A stretch of DNA of 64,000 nt from positions 169,051 through 233,050 of the forward strand of contig JAEWAF010000132.1 in the NCBI GenBank assembly GCA_023391815.1. Reading direction: 5' to 3'. Positions within the stretch are counted from its first letter, which is position 1, and every line of letters begins with the position of its first letter. This document shows positions 28,317 through 35,285 of the stretch, in pieces. Below the pieces are notes generated by a model that saw only the letters and a list, made by a program, of their open reading frames with translations, did no database searches and was not told where the DNA came from. The stretch comes from Pseudomonadota bacterium (lineage in GTDB: Bacteria > Pseudomonadota > Gammaproteobacteria > Steroidobacterales > Steroidobacteraceae). The position numbers were made by a program, and so were the translations under genes.

Positions 28317-28715
28317 ATGAGTAATATCAGCTACATGCGCCAGGCTTTAGTTCTGGTTTTCCTCACAGCTCCTCTCGGCGCATGTGGATTTGTGCACGAC
28401 GAGCATATCGACGGCCCATATCGCCTCGTTGCAATCGACGTTTCAGAAGAGATGGCGATTTGTTATGAGATTGAAGACGGTTGCGTAGGCCGAATCCCTG
28501 GGACTGTCTATGCCATAGGGTTCGACGCGAAGTATCTCGTGGCCGCACGCCATCCCGATAATGATCAATCGAAAACGGAATACTACTACCTGACGCGCGC
28601 CCTCGATGGGCCTTTGGTCGACCCGTCAGCAACGGTCAGCGGCCCATACAGCGCTGATGAGTTCGAGTTCGAGATAACGCGCTTGGAGTTACCGCCCATC
28701 TCTAGAACTTTGTGA
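28317..28715 (+). CDS. Small putative lipoprotein, function unknown
   Basis: 132 aa. Signal peptide with lipobox LGAC (Cys23); starting at Met7 (28335) instead would give a more standard leader. The mature part GPYRLVAIDVSEEMAICYEIEDGCVGRIPGTVYAIGFDAKYLVAARHP is short, acidic and beta-rich with two cysteines, faintly like DUF3997 proteins. It is followed by a hairpin at 28747. It is the second lipoprotein gene of the accessory run, 151 bp after the first, with repeat copy A between them. Confidence 0.6.
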   Translation: MSNISYMRQALVLVFLTAPLGACGFVHDEHIDGPYRLVAIDVSEEMAICYEIEDGCVGRIPGTVYAIGFDAKYLVAARHPDNDQSKTEYYYLTRALDGPLVDPSATVSGPYSADEFEFEITRLELPPISRTL

Positions 28716-28746
28716 CGTTGGTGCCCCGACTCGCCACAAATCAGGG

Positions 28747-28766
28747 GGCGAACGGCTTTGTTCGCC
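28747..28766 (+). terminator. Hairpin after the small lipoprotein gene
   Basis: GGCGAAC-ggcttt-GTTCGCC, a 7-bp stem 31 bp after the stop. No long T-run follows. Confidence 0.4.
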
Positions 28767-28814
28767 TGGAAAGTTATGGCTATACACTTTCTGATCAGCG
28801 CCCAAGTCACGAAT

Positions 28815-28835
28815 CGACCTGAAGCTGACATGCGG
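28815..28835 (+). repeat. Intergenic repeat, partial copy B
   Basis: Matches the right end of copy A at 18 of 21 positions (CGACCTGAAGC then TGACATGCGG). The left half is not recognisable here. Confidence 0.4.
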
Positions 28836-29330
28836 AGACAGCCGCACAAATATAAGCGCCCGATCGGCGTTGGCACTCCTTTCTCGGCGGACGAACTGGG
28901 GTCGCAGCCGGCATAAATCCGGTCATCCACCATACTTTGGCTCTGATCACCGGACGTTGGTTGTTGTAGACAACGCTTATCAGTCGGGTGAGATGACAGC
29001 GTGTAGCGCCAGGGTCGTTCACGGGTCGTTGCTGTGATCTGATCAGCTCTGGGTTGATATGCCGGTGAGGACCGATCGGCGTACGAGTGCGGCACCTCTG
29101 GCCTTGAGGAACGCAGTGTAACTGCCCGCATGCATCGGTGGTGAAGAAAGCGCGTGAAGAACAGAGGTTTCTTTGGCCCTTTGGAGCATGCATTTCTCGC
29201 GGGATACGGCGCAGGGCTCAGCGAGCTTGCAGCGCCTCTTTGCCCGTCCATCGGATGCTATTGGTTGCGGCATTTCAGGCGGGCGTGGACAGCTTCATTA
29301 CGTCGCCAGAGCCGGCGAACTTCAGCTCCT

Positions 29331-30968
29331 CTAGGAAGGCGTGATCTTCGGAAGCGTGGCGCGGACAGCGGCAACAATGTTCGGCGCCTTCTCGTTTCCC
29401 AACACGCGCGCGAGCCAGCTTTCGAACGCATCTTTCGATGTGTTCTTCAAACTTGAGGCGGCAACCGCGATTACGCCTTTGTGGTCGAAGAGTCCTAGAA
29501 GTGCAGTCAGGTCAGTTGCTTTGACTACCTCCTGGATACGCGTGCGTCGAGTTTGCGCGATTTGTTGAATGTTAATCGCAGAAACCTCCTTCGCATACTC
29601 CGAAGCAAGATCTTGTTCATTGGAAGCTTTGCTCAGGTCGATCCTTTTCAAAGCTCGGTCGATTCTGCGCTTGCAGTACCGGATTACCACGTCCTCGACG
29701 GCGGCCGGAATTGCCAATGTGTCGAAAATCTTCCTCGCAAGTTCATCCATGCGTGATTGCAGCGCGGCACCCGAGAAGCCTTCGTGCTCCAGGATGGCTC
29801 GACTCACGCTTGGGAGTAAGATTATGTTTTCGATTTCGGAAACAGGGAGAACTGCAATGCCTCGAGCGGTTAATGCCTGCGCTTCTGACGCCTGATAATC
29901 GTCAGCATCGACAATACCCGCGCACGTGATCCTCGTAAGGTCCTTGTTGCGCCTCATGGTTACCACCGAGTGAAGGACTTCTTCGCAGGAGCCGCGCGGG
30001 ATTACGGTGAAGGTCGGATAGCAAGCGCGGTAGAACGCAAGGTCGAGACTTGTGTCGCTGCCCTCTACGAATAGTACCGGCCGGCGGCTACCCAGTATTA
30101 GCGTCGTCAATTCTTCACTAAAGCCGGTATTCTGGGGGACGTTCTTAATTGTCCATTGAGGCGTGGGTACGTACGCGTTGATGACAAATTTCTGAGCCGT
30201 TCGAGCGGCAGCGAACTCGAGGTCATGCGTGATATAAACAAATGCGCAATCTTGGCGCGCTGCTTCAATCTCATCCCAAAGCCGGGCCATGATCGATCGA
30301 TGCACGTGGAGTTCAGGTTCATCAACGATCAGCAACGAATTCGCTCTTGCAGTGAGCGCTTGGCCAATCATGTAGAAGATTGCACGCTCGCCGTCGCTCA
30401 TCTCGGATGCCGTGTATTTGGCGGTTGTTTCAGGGATGGACACCTGGATATCGTCTCCAGAGATGTGTAATCGGCGGTGTGGCAACAGCCGGTGCCATAT
30501 GTCCGTCAGCTTTTCAAAGTTCGTGGGCGGAGCTTTCGTATGATCGCCAGCACGATTCCTCGTGTGAGTCACGAGCGTTTGGTTGGTTTGTTCCGCAAAG
30601 AGAGCTTGCAGCAAGTAATCAAAGTCATTGAGCAGATTTGTGGCCTCTCTACCTTGCCATCGGTGCCCGGAACGGTGTGCAACCTGTGCCTCCTCGTGCT
30701 GGAAGCCAGTTCGCAACCCAGCAAGAGCCTGGCGCTCGGAGATTTTCGCCACGGCTGGATTAAGGATCAGGGCCCGATGAGCGGAGATTCGATGAGACTG
30801 TTCACCGACTTCTTTCTCGATCAGAACCGCGAGCCGTGTCTTACCTCCCCCGTTGGCGCCGACAAACATTGCAGAAGAACCCGCGCTCATAGAAACCGGG
30901 AGCGTTCCAGTCGGACTCGGGATTGAGAACTGGAAAATAATCTGCTTGGACTTCTTCTCGTCGTTCAT
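29331..30968 (-). CDS. AAA ATPase fused to DUF4435 TOPRIM-like domain; candidate single-gene PARIS-type defence protein
   Basis: 545 aa, cytoplasmic. The N-terminal half is an ABC/OLD-type ATPase: Walker A GANGGGKT at residues 37-44, signature MSDGER at 190-195, Walker B LLIVDEPELH at 212-221 and an H-loop in YITHDLEF (His248). From about residue 292 a DUF4435-type TOPRIM-like domain starts: RRPVLFVEGSDTSLDLAFYR (Glu302), then GIVDADDYQ (Asp354, Asp356) and VLPVSEIENIILLP. In the PARIS anti-phage system an AAA15 ATPase (AriA) cages a DUF4435 nuclease (AriB), and fused versions are known. Here one chain carries both parts. No methylase, transposase or partner gene adjoins it. Defence is inference from domain order. 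Confidence 0.82.
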   Translation of the reverse strand: MNDEKKSKQIIFQFSIPSPTGTLPVSMSAGSSAMFVGANGGGKTRLAVLIEKEVGEQSHRISAHRALILNPAVAKISERQALAGLRTGFQHEEAQVAHRSGHRWQGREATNLLNDFDYLLQALFAEQTNQTLVTHTRNRAGDHTKAPPTNFEKLTDIWHRLLPHRRLHISGDDIQVSIPETTAKYTASEMSDGERAIFYMIGQALTARANSLLIVDEPELHVHRSIMARLWDEIEAARQDCAFVYITHDLEFAAARTAQKFVINAYVPTPQWTIKNVPQNTGFSEELTTLILGSRRPVLFVEGSDTSLDLAFYRACYPTFTVIPRGSCEEVLHSVVTMRRNKDLTRITCAGIVDADDYQASEAQALTARGIAVLPVSEIENIILLPSVSRAILEHEGFSGAALQSRMDELARKIFDTLAIPAAVEDVVIRYCKRRIDRALKRIDLSKASNEQDLASEYAKEVSAINIQQIAQTRRTRIQEVVKATDLTALLGLFDHKGVIAVAASSLKNTSKDAFESWLARVLGNEKAPNIVAAVRATLPKITPS

Positions 30969-31184
30969 TACATTCTTGCCCTCGACTCCGCCGATAATCT
31001 TCTCACGATTGTCAGCGCTCGTACATCGCCGAAAAACTGCCGCCCAGCCGTACGATCGTATCGCCGCAGCGCTCCTTTGAGTTCGTGCATGCCTGCTGCG
31101 ACCGACTTGAAGGCTAAGGACCGACGCTCAACTGCAGGGCTATCTCGTAGCACTCATGATTGTTTCCGACGGATTGATTATGTC

Positions 31185-31214
31185 CGCTCCTGGCGAAAGC
31201 AGACGGGCGAATGC
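31185..31214 (+). repeat. Intergenic repeat, partial copy C
   Basis: CGCTCCTGG-CGAAAGCAGA then CGGGCGAATGC corresponds to the left end of copy A at 28200 (CGCTCCTGGCCGAAAGCGGT then CGGGCGATTGG), with one base deleted and few changes. Confidence 0.45.
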
Positions 31215-31351
31215 CCTCGTGCCCACGTTGAGGCGACGATTCTTCTGCGAATCCGTCAGGGTAGAGGCGCGCGATTCGCGAAACCGATTTGCTACGAGAT
31301 TCGGATGAGCTGCCGCGCGCGTGTTCCGTCTCCTAGTGATCCGCGCATAGG

Positions 31352-31372
31352 CGCGCGGTCATGCGCCGCGCG
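31352..31372. repeat. GC-rich palindrome
   Basis: CGCGCGG and CCGCGCG arms around a 7-nt loop inside a 45-bp block built almost only of GCGC steps. It may be a terminator for a transcript from the left or a repeat-type element; no T-tract follows. Confidence 0.35.
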
Positions 31373-31618
31373 TCAGCGCGCGCATCAGCTGAAAAACAAT
31401 AGAAACACGAGCTGTTGTTATATACAGAACAACGAGCTACGATAAAACCGTGCTGAAGCCACGAGCACGCCCGACCACCGCTCGAAACCTTCCCAAAAGT
31501 TTTCGACCGGTCCCACCGACGATTCGGATCGAGAGAGTTCAATGCACGAAGGGCGGCGCCCGACGGTGCGGTAACACCGCCGAACGCCTAACCAAGCCAC
31601 CTAACAGAGGTAGATGAC

Positions 31619-32056
31619 ATGGCTACTGAAGATGATACCGCCAAGCCCACCCATGGACGTCGCAATCAACGCAGACGCGCGGCCGAGCCACACATCACCG
31701 CCGCGGAATCCGACACCGCGCTGCCGGCCGAGGTGCTCGGAGAGCCGCCGGAGCCACCGAAGACGCTGGAAGAGGCCATCGAGGCCGTGCGAACGCAGTT
31801 GCTGGAAGGCCGCGCGATGAGTCGATGCTTATCCGATGTGCTGTTGTATGCGGATGACGTGGACTCCGTCATGCACGCGGACGTCGCACAGGCAATTGCG
31901 CGATGGATCAGCGACGCAGCGGAGCAGTTGGATCTGGTGAAGTTACGGCCGCTGATCGATGCGATCCGGCGGAGTGGAGGAGGGTCTTCTGGCGGTGAAG
32001 GGCCGAGCGACTATCCATGTCGCGTGAGGGAGCCGACGCCGGTTTACTACGGTTAG
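31619..32056 (+). CDS. Small hypothetical protein upstream of the HNH nuclease gene
   Basis: 145 aa. ATG at 31619 with AGAGG nine bases upstream. A charged, basic, probably disordered N terminus (residues 1-50), then a helical segment (TLEEAIEAVRTQLLEGRAMSRCLSDVLLYADD ... VAQAIARWISDAAEQLDLVKLRPLIDAI), then a short glycine-rich tail. No signal or membrane span. Codon choice fits the downstream gene. It may be co-transcribed with the DUF222-HNH gene across a hairpin at 32075. Function not recognised. Confidence 0.6.
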   Translation: MATEDDTAKPTHGRRNQRRRAAEPHITAAESDTALPAEVLGEPPEPPKTLEEAIEAVRTQLLEGRAMSRCLSDVLLYADDVDSVMHADVAQAIARWISDAAEQLDLVKLRPLIDAIRRSGGGSSGGEGPSDYPCRVREPTPVYYG

Positions 32057-32074
32057 CGGAGTAGCATCCGAGAA

Positions 32075-32109
32075 CTCTCTGCCGCCGAGCGAAGCGCGAC
32101 GGCAGAGAG
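32075..32109 (+). terminator. 10-bp-stem hairpin between the small gene and the HNH gene
   Basis: CTCTCTGCCG at 32075-32084 pairs exactly with CGGCAGAGAG at 32100-32109, loop 15 nt. It ends 45 bp before the nuclease start, so it may be an attenuator or terminator. No T-run. Confidence 0.4.
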
Positions 32110-32154
32110 CGCGACGAAGTGATCGAGCGGGGCCACGATAGCGGAGATCGTTTG

Positions 32155-33516
32155 ATGATCGCGCAAGACACTCACGACGCCGAGCGGCGCAAAGCCGAGT
32201 GGAACCAAGCCCGCTTTGCCGAGCGAAAGTCGCTCGAAGATCTCGGCCACCAAATCATCGAGCTCGCCGGCCACATCAACGCCGCTCACTACCGCTTTCT
32301 CACGCTCATCGCCGAGTGGGACCGCCGCAAAGGCTGGGGCGGCGACGGCGCGACGCAATCCTGCGCGCATTGGTTGAACTGGAAATGCGGCATCGATATG
32401 GGCGCGGCGCGCGAGAAGGTGCGCACGGCGAACGCACTCGCCAATCTACCGAAGATCGCGGCGGCGATGGAGCGAGGCGAGTTGAGTTATGCGAAGGTCC
32501 GCGCACTGACGCGTGTCGCGTGCGAGAAGACCGAGACCACGTTGCTGGATTACGCGCTCCACGGCACAGCCGCGCACGTCGAGCGCATCGTGCGCGACTT
32601 CCGCCGGTGCAGGGAAGCAGAGGAGTTAACTCGCGACGCTCAGCAGCAGGCGAGCCGGAAGCTGACCTGGTTCCATGACGAAGACGGCATGCTCGTGATC
32701 AAAGCACGCCTGCCGCCCGAAGCCGGGCAGATTTTCATCAAGGCGATCGAAGTCGCGACCGAAGAAATTCCAGTGGCGGAAATTTCCGCGGAAACGTCGA
32801 ATGTTAAATTCCGCCCCGAACCATCGGCTAAGAAAGCAGACGCTCTCGCCATCGTAGCGGAAAGCTTCCTCGCCCAAGGTCCCGCCGCCCTGAAGGGCGG
32901 TGACCGCCACCAAATCGTCGTCCACGTCGACGCTGAAACGCTTCGGGACAGCACCGCTGGCCGCTGCAACTTCGAACACGGCCCGAGCGTTTCCGCAGAA
33001 ACGTCCCGACGCCTTTCCTGTGATTGCAGCATCGTCCCCATGATGGAGAACGAAGACGGCGAACCCCTCAATGTCGGTCGCAAGACGCGCAGCATCCCTC
33101 CCGCGCTACACCGCGCGATGAACTCACGCGACAAGGGCTGTTGCCGCTTCCCCGGCTGCCCGAACACGCGCTATCTCGATGGCCACCATATTAAGCACTG
33201 GGCGCATGGCGGAGAAACAAAGCTCTCCAACCTGGTGAGCCTATGTCGCCATCACCACCGACAAGTGCACGAAGGTAACGTCGTCGTCCTCGTGCTCGAC
33301 GACGGCGCAGTTCGCTTCGTCACGCCTGATGGACGATCCTTTGAAAGTACGCTTCCCGACCACACGCGGCCGCTGGCAAATTGGCATCAACTGATCGACG
33401 ACCATGAAGAGCAGGCGCTTCACATCGACCGCCACACCGCCGCGACGCGCTGGGATGGCGAAGCGTGCGACTACTCGATGGCCGCGGAATCGCTGCTTCG
33501 CCGCTGGCGACAGTAA
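32155..33516 (+). CDS. DUF222 and HNH endonuclease domain protein (13E12-repeat-like)
   Basis: About 453 aa. The DUF222 region covers residues about 20-290 (LEDLGHQIIELAGHINAAHYRFLTLIAEWDRRKGW; KVRALTRVACEKTETTLLDYA). The HNH nuclease motif is near residues 335-385: CCRFPGCPNTRYLDGHHIKHWAHGGETKLSNLVSLCRHHHRQVHEG, with its His-His, Asn and Cys/His metal ligands all present. This pair of domains is abundant in mycobacterial 13E12 repeats and scattered in proteobacteria; activity and role are unproven. The start is ATG 32155 with GGAGA six bases upstream; GTG 32119 is an alternative. It ends two bases from the stop of the opposite-strand FMN reductase. Confidence 0.85.
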   Translation: MIAQDTHDAERRKAEWNQARFAERKSLEDLGHQIIELAGHINAAHYRFLTLIAEWDRRKGWGGDGATQSCAHWLNWKCGIDMGAAREKVRTANALANLPKIAAAMERGELSYAKVRALTRVACEKTETTLLDYALHGTAAHVERIVRDFRRCREAEELTRDAQQQASRKLTWFHDEDGMLVIKARLPPEAGQIFIKAIEVATEEIPVAEISAETSNVKFRPEPSAKKADALAIVAESFLAQGPAALKGGDRHQIVVHVDAETLRDSTAGRCNFEHGPSVSAETSRRLSCDCSIVPMMENEDGEPLNVGRKTRSIPPALHRAMNSRDKGCCRFPGCPNTRYLDGHHIKHWAHGGETKLSNLVSLCRHHHRQVHEGNVVVLVLDDGAVRFVTPDGRSFESTLPDHTRPLANWHQLIDDHEEQALHIDRHTAATRWDGEACDYSMAAESLLRRWRQ

Positions 33517-33517
33517 G

Positions 33518-34111
33518 TCACGCGAGCTTCGTCGCGTTTTCCCGCGCCGATTTCAGCGCCTTCGTCCACCACAACAGATCATCGATCGTCTGGTTGGCAA
33601 CACCATCCAACTCCGTCAGATAGGAGGAGACGTCCTTACCTTGGAAATGCGCGTACAGGGCCGCTACAGGAACGTGAACGGCGTGGCGAAGCGGCGCGAG
33701 CTGCACTTCAACCGCGATCTCCCGAAGTTGCTGGATTGCGCGTGCGCCGCCGACGCTCCCGTAGCCGACGAAGGCGACCGCTTTCCGGTTCCATTCCGGA
33801 TAAACCCAGTCGATCGCATTCTTCAGCACCCCGGACGGCGCGTGATTGTACTCGGGTGACACCATGACAAAGCCGTCGGACGCGGCGATCGCTTGGGTCC
33901 AGCGTCTGACCACCTCGTGCTCGTAGGCCGGCCGACCGGGCATCGCGGGCGGGACCGCCGCGTCGAAGAACGGCATCGGATAATCCGCGAGGTCGAGCAA
34001 GCGTGCGTCGATGCCTTCGCGCTTCTTCAGATGATCGAGGATCCAGCGCGCGGATTTTTCCGCGAAACGCCCTTGTCGAACGCTGCCGACGATGACGGAA
34101 ATGACGGTCAT
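33518..34111 (-). CDS. NADPH-dependent FMN reductase (flavodoxin-like)
   Basis: About 197 aa. A flavodoxin-like fold with the phosphate-binding loop VGSVRQGRFAEKSARW, the SPEYNHAPSGVLKNAIDW motif that holds the isoalloxazine ring, and VAFVGYGSVGGARA. Members reduce quinones, azo dyes or chromate with NAD(P)H, or supply reduced FMN. The start is ATG 34111; the longer frame to 34246 runs into the repeat region and the neighbour's promoter. It is divergent from an HxlR regulator, an arrangement in which the regulator usually controls the reductase. Confidence 0.9.
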   Translation of the reverse strand: MTVISVIVGSVRQGRFAEKSARWILDHLKKREGIDARLLDLADYPMPFFDAAVPPAMPGRPAYEHEVVRRWTQAIAASDGFVMVSPEYNHAPSGVLKNAIDWVYPEWNRKAVAFVGYGSVGGARAIQQLREIAVEVQLAPLRHAVHVPVAALYAHFQGKDVSSYLTELDGVANQTIDDLLWWTKALKSARENATKLA

Positions 34112-34200
34112 GATGTGCTCTGCCGTGTGGGCTACAATGGTGGCCTGGTTACTTTTCGGAACTGACGCTAGGATGAGTACTGTAGGCCGCGGCCGCAAGA

Positions 34201-34256
34201 AGGCACTTTTTTGAGCGGCAGGCACTTTTCTTAGCCGGAGGCACATTTTTGATACC
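34201..34256 (+). repeat. Three tandem 19-bp direct repeats in the reductase-hxlR divergent region
   Basis: Units start at 34201, 34220 and 34239 with exact 19-bp spacing: AGGCACTTTTTTGAGCGGC, AGGCACTTTTCTTAGCCGG and AGGCACATTTTTGATACC. The third unit contains the TTG start codon of the regulator, and GGAGG at the join of units two and three is its ribosome site. Evenly phased repeats here may be operator sites or a slippage-prone leader. Confidence 0.6.
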
Positions 34257-34680
34257 TACCGACGAAGGCGACCACACAGACTGTCGTGCGGTCAGCGAAA
34301 TGCTCGCTCGCATCGGCGACAAGTGGACCGTGCTGGTTGTGGAGCTGCTCAAGGACGGGCCCATGCGCTTCAACGAGATTCGCCGCACGGTGAGCAGCAT
34401 CTCTCAGCGCATGCTCACACTCACGCTGCGCGATCTCGAGCGCGATGGCCTCGTGACAAGGACCGTGTATCCGACCATTCCACCGCGAGTCGAGTACGCG
34501 CTGACGAAGTTGGGCCGTTCGCTCTACGAACCGATCTCTGGAGTCGCGGCCTGGGTGCGTCGGAATCGCCCGAGCATCGAAGCTGCGCGCAAGACATTCG
34601 ATGCGGGCGACACGGCGAAGCCGAGTCATCGACGCGGCCCCAAGCGCGTGCCGGTGCTGCCGAAACGTCCACGCAGCTAG
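34249..34680 (+). CDS. HxlR-type MarR-like transcriptional regulator
   Basis: 143 aa. The HxlR winged-helix signature is complete: CRAVSEMLARIGDKWTVLVVELLKDGPMRFNEIRRTVSSISQRMLTLTLRDLERDGLVTRTVYPTIPPRVEYALT. A basic, proline-rich tail of about 30 residues (SHRRGPKRVPVLPKRPRS) follows the domain. The start is TTG 34249, eight bases after GGAGG. HxlR proteins often sense electrophiles or quinones by a cysteine; here the only cysteine is near residue 12, the usual position. It is divergent from the FMN reductase, its likely target. Confidence 0.88.
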   Translation: MIPTDEGDHTDCRAVSEMLARIGDKWTVLVVELLKDGPMRFNEIRRTVSSISQRMLTLTLRDLERDGLVTRTVYPTIPPRVEYALTKLGRSLYEPISGVAAWVRRNRPSIEAARKTFDAGDTAKPSHRRGPKRVPVLPKRPRS

Positions 34681-34768
34681 CCAAAAGGCGAACAGCGCGT
34701 ACGACCGTGTGCCTGATCGGCGCCGTGTAGAATGCCTCGGTCGAATCTCGATCTCAGAGGCGCAAATC

Positions 34769-35179
34769 ATGATCATTTCTGAAGTTGCCGTGTTCGGTGA
34801 GGCCGGAGCCGCGCAGTACGTCCAACACGTCACCGCCGGAGCGCACACGCTGCTCGCCGACGAGCCGAAAGATCGTGACGGCGGCGATGCCGGGCCCGCG
34901 CCGTTCGACTACTTGCTCGCGGCCCTGGGCACTTGCACGTCGATCACGCTGCGTATGTATGCTGATCGAAAGGGCTGGGATCTCGGCAATGTCTCGGTGA
35001 AGCTCGAGTACATCCGGGAGAGCAAAGAAGTGGCGAGAATTACACGGGCTGTCTCGGTCTCCGCGCCGATCAGCGAAGAGCAGCGAGCCCGGCTCGCCGA
35101 CATCATCGAACGCACGCCAGTAACCCTCGCGATCAAGCAAGGCGTCGGAATCGCCTCGAACGTGTCGATCGCTCAATAG
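34769..35179 (+). CDS. OsmC/Ohr family protein
   Basis: 136 aa. The pattern PAPFDYLLAALGTCTSITLRMYADRKGW has the family's first catalytic Cys; the second Cys typical of peroxide-reducing Ohr/OsmC is not visible (later segment TPVTLAIKQGVGIASNV has none), so thiol peroxidase activity is doubtful. It fits the YhfA-like or SACOL1771-like branch. The start is ATG 34769 after GAGG. It lies 88 bp after the HxlR gene on the same strand; with the FMN reductase this suggests an oxidant or electrophile response group. Confidence 0.82.
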   Translation: MIISEVAVFGEAGAAQYVQHVTAGAHTLLADEPKDRDGGDAGPAPFDYLLAALGTCTSITLRMYADRKGWDLGNVSVKLEYIRESKEVARITRAVSVSAPISEEQRARLADIIERTPVTLAIKQGVGIASNVSIAQ

Positions 35180-35233
35180 CTAGCGAACCCGCACACCCCG
35201 CTGAGGAAACCGACCCCTGAGTTCGTCATGACG

Positions 35234-35256
35234 TTGACAGCAGCGCCAGACGCTGC
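35234..35256 (+). promoter_or_regulatory. TTGACA followed by an inverted repeat upstream of TBDR1
   Basis: A consensus -35 (TTGACA, 35234-35239) is followed directly by GCAGCG-ccaga-CGCTGC (35240-35256), exactly 17 bp, the usual -35/-10 spacing, but the hexamer after it (GCCAAC) is a poor -10. A GGAAAC at 35205 with CGTC at 35224 could instead be an ECF-type promoter, with a slightly short spacer. Assignment is tentative. Confidence 0.3.
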
Positions 35257-35285
35257 GCCAACAAACTCGAATCAGGGGGATTCAC

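Larger units (their letters stand above)
28716..29330. other. 615-bp intergenic region with no supported gene
   Basis: It holds a hairpin just after the lipoprotein gene, a decayed repeat piece (28815-28835) and otherwise unassigned sequence. Open frames on both strands here have no signal peptide, motif or recognisable domain, and one of them runs through the repeat. The lower GC than the flanking operons is an impression, not a measurement. Confidence 0.5.
30969..31618. other. 650-bp intergenic region with repeats, no supported gene
   Basis: It lies between the start of the ATPase-DUF4435 gene (- strand) and the small gene at 31619 (+ strand), so it must hold divergent promoters, though no convincing -35/-10 pair was seen. 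It includes repeat copy C (31185-31214) and a GC-rich palindromic stretch (31341-31385) next to an A/T-rich block (31390-31445). Confidence 0.5.

Noticed and set aside
28586..29251. Possible - strand gene in the gap after the small lipoprotein
   Set aside because: The frame runs through the 28815 repeat and overlaps the lipoprotein; no ribosome site or domain.
31341..31385. GCGC-rich block as a CRISPR or att site
   Set aside because: No regularly spaced repeats with spacers, no cas genes and no integrase or tRNA nearby.
31077..31445. Possible 122-aa + strand gene upstream of the HNH locus
   Set aside because: Arg/Ser/Cys-rich sequence crossing repeat copy C and the GC-palindrome; no domain.
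34201..34256. 19-bp repeats as a CRISPR array or iteron origin
   Set aside because: Units are contiguous without spacers, and no replication protein gene adjoins them.
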